64,000 nucleotides of DNA from Adenanthera pavonina (GCA_026686845.1 JAIVEN010000004.1:23096827-23160826); one strand, 5' to 3'. Shown: positions 33,126 to 45,913, counted from the stretch's first letter. Numbers and translations: made by a program. The notes: generated by a model not told the origin, from the sequence alone.

Positions 33126-36100
33126 GTATCCTTTTTTTTAAAAAAAATATTTTGATACTGGATTAATCCAATATCAAAATATTGACCTATTAAACCTATT
33201 GACAAAAAAAATTATTATATTAAAAAATATATACAAATTAATATCAACTTTATTAATAAATCAAAGAAATTACACTCATTAATCCATAAAAGCAAAAAAC
33301 AGAAGAAAAAAAAATAAAAGCTAGGATACAACTTAAACAATGAAAAAAAAATCTAACATACAATCTAACAATACCATAACAAAAATAAATCAAATGTAGC
33401 AAATAGCTAGGATTAACCAAACTGAATCCATAATATTTTATCTTCTTCATATGTAGATATGTCAGACTTGCCAATATTGCTCTATACACCTAACATAAAT
33501 AGAAAAATCAAAAGAACTCTAGGATATTGAAAGCATTAACAACCATACTTTATGCAAATATAAATGGCATATATTAGTTTGGTTACTTTGCTTAATAACT
33601 GCATTAGTTGAAAAGTAAATCACATTCCTCAAGAAAGAAATTACAAGGAAATTAAGAATTAACAGAACATATAATATATATATATATATAGAAGCAGAAA
33701 TTTAAGCCTTTTTTTTTTAGATAAAGGAAGTCATCATCAATGTATATATTAAAACCAAATTCTTGAACTCCTGCTACTTTACTGTAGAAAATATTTTTTT
33801 ATTATAGAATTACATGCAATTAATTTGAGTTCTTTTTTAGTTATCTTGACACAATAATTCTACAGCAACAACTCACAAAAAAGTTAGACTCGTCAATTAT
33901 AAGCACTAGCATTTTCCAACAAATCTCAAATAAACTAAGCTGTCTTTAAACATAAGGACTATTTTTATTCTAGGAGATTAAAGTAATACATGATTCAACC
34001 ATAGACTATTTCTTGCAACTAATTTTTAAAGAAAATTCAGTAGCATAACGACATAAAAATGAGAGTTTCCCAGGCCTTAAACCCTATGTTCATACAAAAA
34101 CTAGCAAATGTCAATCAATCATAGTAGCAACCATGTACCTAATCATTTCTAATCATCAAATTACTTCTAATTAATAAAGTAATTATATTGCATGCCATTA
34201 GATATTAATACATGGCATAATAATGATAGAGGTCTAAAGGAAGTCAGCAACATAACGACTTGGAAATCAAACATCAGTCAATGGGTACAACAATCATTCA
34301 ACACCACCATTTTCAACAACTTTGAAAACAAAATTAACGTACCTTATAACCTTGTACTATACTATCCCCTTTAGTTTAGTACCTTATTTTGTTGCCTCAA
34401 AGCTTCTCAATTAAATAGCTAATATGTAACAAACACAATGACATGTTCAACCTGCATTACATAAGAGTATAAGGCTAAGAAAATTTTCTAAACTAGTTTA
34501 ATATATGAAAGTGTTAAAATTTGACTCAACAAAGATTTAAGGGGCTAAGGGAAGTTTAGATCATGACATGAATATGATCAATTCAATGAGTTAATAATCG
34601 TTATAAATGCTTGATGGTGTCTTAGAAATGACGTTAAGATGATGAGAATGTAAGAACTCAAGTTATATAGTAAAGTAGTAAATTGAAACCTAAAATGGCC
34701 AAGGGAACCCATGTCGATTTAAATAAGTGGAGAAGCCAATTTAAGATTTAAACCAGATTATATTTGTTAAACTAGGTCTATATGCTATATGAATAACAAG
34801 AAATATGTCCGTGATGAGAAATCTTAATGAAATGCAAGTTTGGGCACTAAAGAATTTAAAACAGGATATAAATGAACAGTAAAGTGTATGTCTATCCTTG
34901 AGGGCCTTGGAGGTCGAAATTAAGTCTGAAATTTGGCCTATATTTAGAGGGCAAGTAGAAGTTTTATTCGAGATGAACATGGTAATTTTTGGAGCTGTAT
35001 AGAATATTCCATAAATTTTTGAATTTGGTCCAAAAAAGCTATGATAAACCAGTTCTGCAGCCTTACACCAGATCTGATATTTCAGTGTTTTCCTATACCA
35101 AATGGACTCCAATAAGTTTGAAATTTTGACGGTAGTTAGCAGATAGGTAGAGCTTCCCAAAATGTCCTAATTTGCCTAATTTGAAAATCAACAACTCAAC
35201 TTATGCTTGTTCAAAGTGTCATAGTTACAACTCAAGTTATGCATGTTTCAAATTGTTTTCAAATAAAGTTGACTCTATGAGTTCCTATGTAGATTTGAAC
35301 ACACTAATCCTTCCAATCTTTAACCAATCATTTTTTTTAACCTCCCTAGTTGCTTATAAAATGCCATACATGCAATACTGATCTGCTTTTAATGTTATTA
35401 GGATAAGAAATTCAATCATGAAATAAGTTGCCATAGATATATACACAATCAAGCATCACTCTAGCATGATAAATTTTGATGCTCTTAGGAGAGAAAAATA
35501 AAAGAAAAATATAGCAACCACAGCTTCTCTAAGCAACAATCCAGCAATTGTTAAGTTAGTTTGGAGATCAAATAGTATTCTATCCTACGAGGTTAAAACA
35601 AATAGCAGAACATACACTAATCAAGTGGGAAGAGAAAAAAAAAAAAAGAAGAGCGTGTACCAGGGCTGAGAGATCAATTCTTGATCAAAAACCATGACTA
35701 CTGTCCACAGTGTATCAAGCTACTAGCACCAAGGAACAAACCAAATACAGTTTCACTTCCTAGCGTAGTCTGCCCAATATGTCTTATCTTTTAGGAGGCT
35801 AGGAACCTGCATGATTTCTAGATTATATTCATATCCAAGACATTTCAAAAGTGAGCTACACATTTCAGCAGTGGAATAAATGGCTCCCATTGGCTTAATT
35901 ATAGTATAACACCACATTTGACTCAACAACTAACATGACCCCCTTTGAAGTAGTATATGGAATTGCCCCCAATCCATTTACCATATTTAGGTAAAAAGAC
36001 ATGAGTTCTAAAGGAATTTCCATTTATAAAACACCCTATGAACAATATGTCCAGCATCCCAGCAAAATAGACCTTTTATTAAAACCCAATTCTTAAATCT

Positions 36101-37628
36101 ATAGGCATGAGAATTAAAATCTTTATAGCAGTTAAATAGATGCTTAAACTCCAAAGAGACCTTGATGAGGTCATAGATATGTTATATGAAACGAGAAACA
36201 CTAAATGCTACAGTCATCAGGCTAGGCCACAATAGTATGCCATAAAACAATATTTAGAATCCTCAAACAACAAGGCTGTAAAAGAAAAAGAGTTAACAAG
36301 TATCTACCTGTAGTTTTTTAACAAGTATCCCCAAATACAAAAATGGTTTTTAACTTACATGCATAGTATGTGCCTTTTCAATGCTAGTAACACCATATGC
36401 AAATATAGTGCCTGCAAATAAACAAAGAAACTATTAGTATATCTCCTAGTAGGGTGTATGTTTGGATAAGAACTAGAGAAATAAACTCATACTCCTCAAG
36501 AATGAGATTGATTATCAATATATATTGCCATAAGGTTACGAGGAATTTTATAATTATAATATTAATCTTAAGTTATTCTATCTTTGATCCCAATTTGGAG
36601 GTCATCTCTTACCCCCACATTTTTTTATAAAAAATAAATTCTTCCATTTCCATCATTATTCCATTCCATCACAAAAGAACTCCCAAACACCTACTAAATG
36701 TGTATACAATCAGTAGCTGGATTATACATGATCGGTGAATAACTATCATTCTATCCTAATTATAACTATTAATATTAATTAATTATATTTTGAGTGAAGA
36801 GAACAACAGAAAATATCATCTAAGAATCTATTGTATTGAGATGATCTAAATTTTAAATATATTATTTTTAGAATTTGAATCCATACACAATTCTTTTGCC
36901 TTTCTAATTTCCATCAAAGCAGTCATGACCTAAGTGGACAAGAGAGAAGAATACTTCATCTGAACTTGAACGACACATGAACATGTCAATGATGCAAAAC
37001 ACCAGTCATTACTCTTGACCATCCAGCCACATCATTGTAAAGCTCACAAGGAGCAGGTAAACTGACGGGCATATATACATTACTGAACCTGCGAAGGTAT
37101 GGATGAAGATTAATGATAAATATTGATAAGAAGAATATATATACGTTGCATACATTTAATTTTAAGCTACTATTGGTTGTAATATGCACAATATTCATAT
37201 ATATACATACATATGTTTCTATTTGTCATCTTTTGCCTCGACTGTCACACTAATGTGCAGCATGAATACTGAACCTGCAATACAGAACTTTCCTTAAAGT
37301 GACTTCAGAATCATTAAAATTTATGGTCATGGCAGTGAAATTATACAAGCAAATAAAGACGAGAGATTATTGCTAAAGACAAACACACGACAGCGTCCGA
37401 TGAAGTTTCCTTTGACCAGTCCACTATCCCATATAATTCCTTCATACTCCAAATTACAAGAAATTTAGGAACACATCTCATATAGGCTTTTTAGCAAACA
37501 CTTGGAAGGCACACCTCGAATCATGAGTGGGGGTGGGGAATGGGAGGAGAAATTGGTGGGAAACAGAAAAGTGGAGGTGAGGTGCCAACCTGTAGGAATT
37601 CAAAAGAGTTGGGTTATCTGGTAACCCG

Positions 37629-37867
37629 AGATTGCAAGCACGAACATGAACTTCGACTAGCCACCAACACAGCGAGCACGCAAGCCAAAGATCTCGGACA
37701 CAGACACGGACACAAAAATGAACACGAACACGAAGATGGAGGCTAAAGATTGTAAGCACGAACACGAACTTGGACAAGCCACCAATGCAATGAGCAAGTA
37801 AGCCACAGAACCTGAAGATGGAGGTTGAAGGAGAGAGATTGAATATGGACACGAAATCAGATAAGCC
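37629..37867. repeat. Tandem duplication of about 119 bp inside the CACTA element
   Basis: Two diverged units start near 37629 and 37748 with GATTG[CT]AAGCACGAACA, in a GC-richer patch that differs from the AT-rich remainder of the element. Open frames of 117-134 codons on the minus strand (37882-37478, 38010-37657) are repeats of Val/Leu/Ser-rich residues and overlap each other; I do not call them genes. A captured host fragment is possible. Confidence 0.5.
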
Positions 37868-38009
37868 ACAGAACTCGGACATGAACTTGGCCGCAGAATG
37901 CCAAAGAAGGAGAGCTTGGAAGGAGTCAGTAGGGAGCTTGCATAGAGTAGTGTACGCGGAGGCGATGAGAATTGCTCAAAAGCACGTTTTAGGGCTAAAA
38001 TTAAAACCA

Positions 38010-38280
38010 AAGTAGGCGGTTATTAAAATAACCGCATACTTTTCATTTTATTTATTTAATTTTTATTATTAAAATTAAAATAAAAGTAGGCGGTTATTTT
38101 AATAACCGCCTACTATTTGATTATGTTTTTTATTCTTTTATTAAATAATATATTAGTAAGCGGCTCTTTAATAAACCACCTACAAATATCAATTTTTGTA
38201 TGCGGTTATTTATATAACCGCTTACAAATCCTTCTCATCTTATTTTTGTTAGCATTTTTTTATATAACCGCCTACTATTA
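38010..38280. repeat. Right subterminal repeat array of the CACTA element
   Basis: Four to five copies of GTAGGCGGTTAT and its complement, spaced 40-60 bp, mirror the left array. Confidence 0.7.
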
Positions 38281-39753
38281 GGCGTCTATTATTCTCAAAT
38301 CTGGCGTAGTGTCCCCTATTTGATAAGGGATAGGTCCTGTTAGCCTATTCATTGACAGGTCTAAAGACTCCAAAAAATAAAGCTTTCCAATGCCTTTCGG
38401 TATCGTACCTGAAAGATTGTTGCTGCTTAGATTTAGAAGGTACAAGGTAGAGTTATTTCCAATCTGTGAAGGAATTTCACCAGATATTCTATTCGAAGAC
38501 AAATCAAGCTCTTGTAGCTGTTTCAACTGAAAGATCTCACTAGGAATATTTCCACCTATGGAGTTTCCAGCCATGAGAAAGGCTTGTAAGCTCTTGCAGG
38601 CAACCCAATTTGCAGAAAGCTCACCTTGTAGTCTATTGTAGCCGATGTCAATGTAACTGAGATTAAGATACACTCCAAAATCTTGATCAACATAACCTGT
38701 TAGTTGGTTCTGTTCAATTCGAAGCCTATATAAGGATGTGCAATTTCTTAGGCTTATAGAGATTGGACCAGTGAAACTATTGTAAGCAGCAGTGAAATTA
38801 ACAAGCTTTCCACCTTTGCACACTTGTGGTGGTAACTCTCCAGTGAAGTTGTTTGCAGAAAGATGCAAGACAGTTAAAGAAGAAAGGTTCCCGAACTCTT
38901 GTGGTACAGGACCATATAAATTATTTGTGTGGAAGCGCACATCAGTGAGATTAGTCAATCTACCCAAACTTGGGGGAATCATGCCCGAGAGTTGGTTTTC
39001 AGGCATCCTAAGAACGCTTAAATGTGTACAGTTCCCAAGAGTTGGAGGAATAGGTCCGTCGAAGCTAGTTCCATCTAGAGCTAACACAGTTAAATATCGT
39101 ATATTTCCTATTTCGTCTGGAATTCTACCACCAAGCAGAGTGTCTTGAAAGAGGAGATTTCTGATCGCAATCAATCCAGTCTTGGGCTGATCAAAACCAT
39201 CAGGAAAAAGACGAGGGTCTAATGTCCCAGTTATGTTGTTTCGGGAAATATCAAGCTCATGAACTTGAGTCAAATTAGCAAGAGAGAGAGGTAAAGTGTC
39301 ATTGAGGTAATTAGTAGAAAGGTCAAGGAATTGCAGTTTAGAGAGCACCCCAATGTTTTCTGGTATGCTGCCAGTGAGGTTGTTTGTTTTGAGATCAAGA
39401 CGAAGAAGATTTGGAAATGCAGAGAAGTTCAAGTTTTGAAGGGTACCTTCAAGACCAGTGTATGCCAAGTTTATTTCAGTCACACTTCCTGAAGAAGGAT
39501 CACATGTTATTCCACTCCATGAACATGGGGATTGAGTTGCAGTGGAGTTCGTGTGAGGTGGAGAGACCCAAGAATCCAAAATTGGTTGGTATGGGAGACT
39601 TTGCTTCCATTTGAGCAGAGCTTCAGTTTCAGAAAGTCCTGAAGTGTGTTGGCATAATAACCACAAAAGCAAGCAAGTAAGATGGTTTAGAAGGAAGATA
39701 GAAATTTTATTTTCAGCCATTGTTCAGAATTTGCTTTGTTGTTCAAAGCGGAT

Positions 39754-39761
39754 TTCTTATA
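39754..39761 (-). promoter_or_regulatory. TATA box of RLK2
   Basis: The minus strand reads GCTATAAGAAATCCGC about 40 bp before the ATG at 39720, matching the RLK1 arrangement (GGCTATAAAAAAGTCCGC). Confidence 0.45.
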
Positions 39762-39779
39762 GCACACTGCGCCTTTCTT

Positions 39780-40257
39780 CGTTGCAAAAGATAATTTAGT
39801 GACATTTTTAAGTGCTAAAAAAAATATGAATGATCAAAATTATTATTATCCAAAGGGCAAAAAGAAGACAGAACATTAACGAGCAAAGCTTTTGAACCGA
39901 GCAAGTAGTCATCGAAAACGTCAAAAAAAGGACACTGAAAATTCCACTTATGTACATAATGTCCAATTAAATTCTACTGTCGTACATTGTTGACTTGCTG
40001 ACTTATGTGGTACGATATAAATAAAATTTAGATAAATATAACCGTTCATAGGTTTTCTTTCTTTCTTTAAAACTCGATCACGTTCTTCCATTCGTACGTT
40101 GACTTGCTTTCTTGATTTTAACATTTTATTTATTTTTCTTATATTCTTTGTTCTCTTTTGCTTTATTGCTTTTCTTCCTTTCTTTGAGCTTTGTTGTTCT
40201 TTTCTGTCTTTCACACGTTTGCTCCATTTGATTTGTCCTGTCTCTGTCAACATAAAA
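39780..40257. other. Spacer upstream of RLK2, proximal part
   Basis: The segment matches 7680-7930 and 9070-9270 upstream of RLK1. It carries the W-box at 39990-39995. The frames at 40253-39948 and 40099-40377 are low-complexity and are not called. It ends where a 1.47-kb insertion starts. Confidence 0.6.
39990..39995 (+). promoter_or_regulatory. W-box upstream of RLK2
   Basis: TTGACT, followed by a degenerate second site (CTGACTT), at the place where RLK1 and the orphan block at 52.6 kb have two intact sites. A WRKY role is inferred. Confidence 0.35.
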
Positions 40258-41728
40258 AAAAAAATGGATGTTAGGTTGACTGATCACCTAAGAAAGGATA
40301 AATTAGATTATGCAAGATTTTCACCTTTTCAAAAGAATAATCTAATTTCACCAACTGTTGCAACAGAAAATGCATAAATGAAGTATAATGAAGCAGAAAA
40401 ATGAGATAAAAGGATGAAGAATAAGACACAAAATTTATATTTGTTTGATCCAATGTTCAAGTTACAACTTGAGATTTTCACTATATCCTACAAGTTTGAT
40501 CCAATCACTTGTGAAGTCTCAATATATTTCATAAATTTCAGTAGGCACTTATGAAGTCACTCTCCCTACACCTTTATTGTCACACTCGATTTTTAATCTT
40601 TCAAAAATGAAAAATTAAAATAAAATAGAGTCGCAACCAAAATTTTTGAAAGAAGAATTTTGGAAAACCTAAAAAAAATGATCTATAAAACATAAATGGT
40701 TTAGAAGTCGATTGGGTTATGGGGAAAGTATTAGGCACACCATAACACCCGTTAATAAAAGCGACTACCATAAGTATTAGTTATATCTGACCTCTGATGA
40801 CATATTTTGATGCTCTAACTAGTAGGAGTAGAATAAATGTACAAAAAAATTATGATTATAAAATAGACAAGTAAATCTTTCCAATGATACTAAATATGTA
40901 CCAAATGGCTTTGTATATTAATAGAAATGAATTTTCAAATTTAAGGTTCAGATTTTTGGATAGAGACAGAGACACAAAATGAACAATAATATTTATTTAA
41001 AAAAATGTATGAATAGGTACGTTCATTTCCCAGTTTTTAATTTTTTCCTAAAAATTATATATGTGCATAATTGTTAGAGACTTAAACCACTGGAAAATGA
41101 TATTTCTACATTTAGTTATGATTTTTGAAAAATCGCTATACAATGAGTTGTAAACCAATAAAAATAATTTTATATAATTTTAAAGTTTTAATTGGTTTAA
41201 ATTTTTCTAAAAATATTTCATACATCAAATAAGAAATTTTCATGGGAAAATATTTCTAAACTTAAGATGCAACACTAAGTGAAAACAAAATATATCTAAT
41301 AATTAGGTCTTTAAAAATTAAACTTCACTTTCACTTGATTATTCCCATTCTTGGTATGCTCTCTTCTGATCTTCAATTTGTGGAGCATCATTTTTCTTCT
41401 TTTTCTTCTTTGAGTAAGACATGATGTTGATTTTTCTTTCTTTATTCTAATGTTCACTCTTCCTTTTTGGATAATCTTGCATTTAATATATTATACTTAC
41501 AAATTAAGTAGTTAGTTTAATTTATATATCCAACTTATATTATAAAATATAAAAGTACAATGAATATATTAATATATAACATAATATATGCATTATAAAC
41601 ACAATTAAATATATGCTAATGTACATTTTACTTCTTTTAAGAATAAAATATATATTAGATAAATATGATGTATTTCTTCTTTATTACTCTACATTTGTTA
41701 TATTCAAAACTTATATTATATTAAACAT
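40258..41728. other. Insertion in the RLK2-peptide spacer, containing an LTR
   Basis: The RLK1 spacer is continuous near 9265-9300 (CTTTGTCAACATC then TTACTGCCTTTG), whereas here about 1.47 kb intervenes. Inside, 40578-41274 runs from TGTCACACTCG to GATGCAACA and looks like an LTR. Its start resembles the LTR at 29123 and its end resembles, in reverse, 18739-19235. No clear 5-bp target duplication was found, so ends and history are uncertain. Flanks at 40380-40577 and 41275-41728 are unassigned. Confidence 0.5.
40578..41274 (+). mobile_element. Short solo LTR or chimeric LTR
   Basis: About 697 bp with TG...CA ends (TGTCACACTCG, GATGCAACA). The first 220 bp match the 3.1-kb LTR at 29123 and the last 490 bp match 18739-19235 in reverse. 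The flanking pentamers (TTTAT, CTAAG) do not match, which argues for rearrangement or for wrongly placed ends. Confidence 0.5.
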
Positions 41729-41966
41729 AACAATTGACTCCTTACTACCTTTGTTTTTTTTCTAAACTTCTTGACTCATATCATAGCGATAATTAATTAA
41801 TTCGATTCCACAAATCACATTATAATTAAAAACAAAAAGAATGAGAAGATGAAATAAAGGTAAACGAAAGAATGCAAAGGGGAAAAAAAAGTCATAACAA
41901 ACGTCGAAAAAAGGAAGCACGAAGTGGTGTGTGATGGGGAGAGCTATTGATCAAAATTATTATTTT

Positions 41967-42018
41967 GTTATTCCACGCCATGAACATGGGATTTGAGCTG
42001 CGGTGGAGTTGGTGTGAG
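41967..42018 (-). pseudogene. Fragment of a receptor kinase LRR-N-cap exon
   Basis: About 50 bp (GTTATTCCACGCCATGAACA then ...TTTGAGCTGCGGTGG...) match the coding strand of RLK1 near 7383-7435 and of RLK3 near 58093-58145, which encode the CSWRGI stretch. It stands isolated in the peptide-gene spacer, with no receptor sequence around it. It records an older receptor copy or a patch moved by unequal exchange. Confidence 0.65.
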
Positions 42019-42828
42019 TTGAAGACTTTAAATTCTATTGTTGTACATTGTGGGGAGTTAACAAAATTTTGTTGGATAATTTGATTTATTCTTTGTTTTT
42101 AAGAGGTAGATTTTGCATTTTGGATATAAAACATAACTTTGTTATCAACATGCATTTTAGTCTTTTTAGAAAATCTAATTCGGTTAAACTAAATGAAAGT
42201 GTGAGATTGATGCTTGATCATGTTTTGGAACCAAATCCTTAGTCTTCACCTAGTTAAAAATTCTGCTTTAATTCTGCTTTGTTTAAACAATCATTATTTA
42301 TCTCTGTACAAACTAAAAGTCATAATATGACCCGAACTTTCTGACACATAATTAGAAATACGCAAAGTGCCTCCTCCATACCATTTACATATTATTTCAA
42401 CCGTTAAAATCTTATCATTTTATTTTTTGTTTCTTTTTAATTGAAATCGTTATTTTAAAAAATGTTAGTTAGAATCTGGCCAAAAAAAATGTTAGTTAGA
42501 AAAAAATTCTTTTTTACTTTCGCTACATTTTACAATTATTATTTGTCTCTGTACAAACTAAAGTCATTCAACACGGAAACACGAACTTGACTCGAAGTTT
42601 CTTACACTTAATAAGAAATATGCAAAGTGTCCCTTTGAGAATGATCTCAAAAGTTAAAATCTTATAACTTTATTTCATACTTTTTAATTGAAATCGTTAC
42701 TTTAAAAAAAGTCAGTTAGAAAATTAATTTGTTTTATATTGATTTTTTAATTCCTTGAAAGGCCTCAACTCCTCACCCACTTGGTTATAAATTGATGTGT
42801 TATGCGTATTGTGATGTATGCATCAATC

Positions 42829-43254
42829 ATGACGCACTCTCTTATTTTGGTGGCTCTCTTTCTCTGTGCGTTGCAGAAAGAAATTCTTGTGAAAATTGTC
42901 GTGGAATTTCCCTTCAAAACTATTTTTGTTGGATTTTTCTCACATGAAATTCATCCGAGACAAATTCTGTGAGAAAGCCAATAGAAAATGTGGCAGAAAA
43001 CTATTGTATTATGGCAGGAAAAGGGCACCAACACTTCACACACGATATATTTAATATATCGATATTAATTGATATGTTTTTTCAAAATTAAAATATTAGA
43101 ATGTCTCTTTTTAATTTGAAATGAAGCCGAATAATAGTTTGAATTCTTATTCTTTTTACCTTCACAAGAGGGGAGGAGATTCCAAACGGCATATCGCTCT
43201 CCATGTAAGCCTCAGCCGCCTCCGTCTGATGATCCTCGTTGCCACAACGATTAA
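42829..43254 (+). pseudogene. Small secreted peptide gene, copy 3, broken
   Basis: Exon 1 keeps part of the signal peptide (MTHSLILVALFLCALQ) but starts later than copy 2 and is cut before the cleavage region, where a CACTA-like fragment takes over. Exon 2 (43160-43254) is open and encodes a GRR motif, AYRSPCKPQPPPSDD and the C-terminal RCHND. Its splice acceptor has changed from AG to AC (TCTTTTTAC). Compared with copy 2, the segment between the two cysteines is about 16 residues shorter and proline-rich. It is best read as a pseudogene whose exon 2 preserves the ancestral mature peptide. Confidence 0.65.
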
Positions 43255-43993
43255 TAACAATGCAATGTAATGGTTATGATCTGTTTGGAAAAATGATCTT
43301 CATTTTTCGTCTTTCTATTTGTGTACTTGTTGCTGCAATTGTTGGAAGAGCAAAATATTATTAAGAATCAAATAAGTTCACTCCCAAACAGTTCTTTAGC
43401 TACTTTGTAATATCATTACAAACTCATCGACCTCTCTTCATCTGCTTGTGTTTCAAATTATATATATGCGAAACATATAATATCTTCAAATAGTTGTTTA
43501 ACTATTTAGTAATATTTTATGATGAAAAATCAAAGGGAATCAATAATTGTTGTTTGAATCCGTCTAGTGGAAGCAGAAATATAATGAGCCCCAAAAGGTT
43601 ATTTCGAAATAAGTAAAATTTTCACGAACTAGACTTGTTTTTTTGAAAATGTTTTGAAATTACACTTTACTTTGTTTTCTCAATGAAAGTGGACTCCAAT
43701 TGATGTTATTTTACAAATTAATATTTTTAAGTTTCGGTGGTTTCTATTAAATTTATATTTAATTTCGATTCCCATATATTTTATTGATATAACATCTTTC
43801 AAGATGTACATGTAAAATTATTGAGTGAATGAATTAATAGTTTAATTACTAAAATATGTTCTTCTCTCGATTTAATTTTTCAAATAGCTTTTTTTTTTAA
43901 TTTCATAGTTTTGAAAGCTAACTAACCCTATGAAAAATTAAGAGAAATACTCGAAATGAAGTGTTCCAAAAGAATTAATATTGGTAATCTTAC
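43255..43993 (+). other. 3' flank of peptide block copy 3
   Basis: The flank aligns with 1420-2400 (without the MITE at 1614-1995) and with parts of 10849-11151 and 24590-26200. It contains the empty target TAA at 43614-43616. Homology ends abruptly near 43993, where the other copies continue with TCATGATTTGA. Confidence 0.7.
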
Positions 43994-45274
43994 TAGAGCT
44001 CTAGACCTACTTTTTGAGTGGTTCAAGTTCCTATATGAATCTTAACGATAAGATCTAACCAAGATACCCAATTTCACCCCAAACCAATGATGTTATAGCA
44101 ACAGAAAACACACAAAAATTGAAACTGCATGTTTTCGGAGCTTAAAGATAAAGATCAAGTCGCAAATCATGATAAACCTAAACTTTAATTAACCTCCCAA
44201 GAGTATTCCAACAAAATTTAATACCTAAGCGTATCCCAAAATTGCATCAACTCAGGTCCAAATTTCAACGGATCAAAATAAGACCACTTGGGTTCCAAGT
44301 AACAAAGTAAGACTTTGATTAATATGAATCCAATTTATCTTTAAAAGCCTAACACCACTCCCAAATCACCATTCTAACATTCAAATAATTACCAATAAGA
44401 TTTGAGGAGGTGCCAGCAAGGATGGAAGCGGAATGTGCAGTAGAGAGAAGCACAACTTGAGCAGAGGATGGAATAGATGGAGCAGAGATAGCGATACAGC
44501 AGGCCACCTTGATGGTACAACTTTTATTATGTGAAGTAGAAGGCTATGTGGAAATAAGCGCAAGAGAGACGCACGTTGCTAATTGAAAATTCGAACCAAA
44601 CTTCACTATGGTTACCTTCGTTGCCCATGGTGGTCAGAATCAAGTCACTGGATTCTCCATTCGCACTAGATATAGAGGACGTGAGGTGAGAGGTTGTTGG
44701 GTCTTGAAGGGGTGAGCAGAAGAGGGTGAGAAGGCGGGAGAAAGAACAGAGAAAGGTTGATGGAGCTTAGTGCTTGCTTGAGCCGAAGATGAGACCGAGC
44801 GAGGGACTAAGACGGAGATGAAGATGAAATCGAGATCAAGTGAGGGTCCAAGCGAGGAGGTAGGTGGAGAGGAGGAAAAGGAAGGCCATGGTACGTGAAG
44901 TTGATGTTGGAGAAGAAGGAGCAGCACCGGCGTAGGAGTTGGAAGGCCGAGATCTGGAGAACTAGCTTGATACAGAGGAAGGAAAAAGAAAAAGCGATGA
45001 AGAGGCTAGGGCATGGGCAATTTCATCTTTTCTCTTCGAAAATTCCATTTTCAAATCATGGTAAATTTTAATAATGAGGCAAAATTTGTGGTATGTTTAA
45101 GAAATTTTTTTTTTGCATTTATCTGTAGTTTCCCCTATCGGTCAATGATTGCTCAATGCTGTAAAGCATTAAAAAGTTTGTAGTATTTTTTTTATATTTC
45201 TATTTTCTATTAATATAGATAACCAATATCAATATCTAATATAAAATTAGTAGCAAGCTTCCTTATTTCAAATA
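43994..45274. other. Unassigned segment
   Basis: It starts at a homology breakpoint. The part 44400-45000 is GC-richer and purine-rich on the plus strand; the minus-strand frame at 44927-44640 is Ser/Pro/Leu-rich and low-complexity, and I do not call it. It could be LTR leader or captured sequence; no ends are recognised. Confidence 0.35.
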
Positions 45275-45886
45275 TTATAACATGGAAAAAAAAAAGCTTT
45301 TGGTCCTATAGTTTAACACAGTTTTGAAATCAGTCCTTAAAGTTTAATATTTTTTAAAACACTCCCTTTAAGTTTACGCTGTTAGATCCGGTCATCCCCA
45401 TCCTTTCAAATACTGGAGGAAGGACTGACATATGGCACAAACTCAGTTAAATTTGCTGAGTTGGCTAACGGCACGTTATCTGAGATGACATGGCAAATGT
45501 TTAGGGTGATATGAGCACATATAAGCAGATAATTTTCTTCACGTGATTTCCAAACCCTTCGCGTATAGTTTTGGCTTAGCTTCTGATACAAACACTCAAC
45601 GAGGAAGATGCAAGGATTTTTTACCCTTAATAAGACGAATCCACTACGAATCTTCCGGGGTGAAGCTCTTCTCTGAAGGATGTTTCGTCATGGGCTTTTA
45701 GATGAGAGTTAGAACAAGCTAGTTACATCTTGTTTTTCATATATAGCTTCTTCAATAATCAACAAGTGAAGACAAGGAAAGCAACTACTGAACAAGACCT
45801 GAATTGAGGTAAGTGTTCCCCCACTGGTAAACCAGAGCAAGGTGGACTAAGCTCAAAAGTATGCAGAACATTATATATGTAATTAT

Positions 45887-45913
45887 ACACACACACACAC
45901 ACACACATATATA
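45887..45913. repeat. (AC)n/(AT)n microsatellite
   Basis: A run of about ten AC units followed by AT units, inside the Mutator-like element. Confidence 0.8.

Larger units (their letters stand above)
32872..38311. mobile_element. Non-autonomous CACTA element in RLK2
   Basis: The ends are CACTACTACAAAAATG at the left and, on the other strand, CACTACGCCAGATTTG at the right, with TCC target duplications at 32869-32871 and 38312-38314. Excising it and one TCC leaves the receptor sequence GCAATCCCCTATTTGAT, as in RLK3. The subterminal regions carry many GGCGGTTAT/ATAACCGCC motifs. No TNPD-like transposase or TNPA-like frame is visible in 33130-37990; the minus-strand frame at 35160-34741 is unrecognised. 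The element is probably mobilised in trans. Confidence 0.9.
32361..39720 (-). pseudogene. RLK2: LRR receptor-like kinase, split by CACTA, kinase lost
   Basis: The 5' part (39720-38312) encodes a signal peptide (MAENKISIFLLNHLTCLLLW), the LRR N-cap pair (PCSWSGITC) and 15 or so LRRs in one open frame of about 470 codons, up to YQIGD. There a CACTA element (32872-38311) interrupts the codons; TCC is duplicated on both sides. Beyond it the gene resumes with the same LRRs as RLK3, but with TAA in place of the Tyr codon after GDC (32862-32864). It then runs through the last LRRs and the start of the transmembrane segment. Homology stops near 32375. No kinase domain follows; the adjoining DNA is the unassigned segment and a solo LTR. 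At least three independent lesions make the gene dead. Before the CACTA insertion only the nonsense codon and 3' loss would have mattered. Confidence 0.9.

Noticed and set aside
37478..38010. Frames of 117-134 codons inside the CACTA element
   Set aside because: They arise from a tandem duplication and encode repetitive Val/Leu/Ser stretches; no transposase motif.
32895..38280. Regular GGCGGTTAT repeats resembling a CRISPR-like array
   Set aside because: They are inverted subterminal motifs of a CACTA element in a plant genome; no constant repeat/spacer layout.
44640..44927. 95-codon Ser/Pro/Leu-rich minus-strand frame
   Set aside because: Low-complexity product of a purine-rich tract; no conserved motif.
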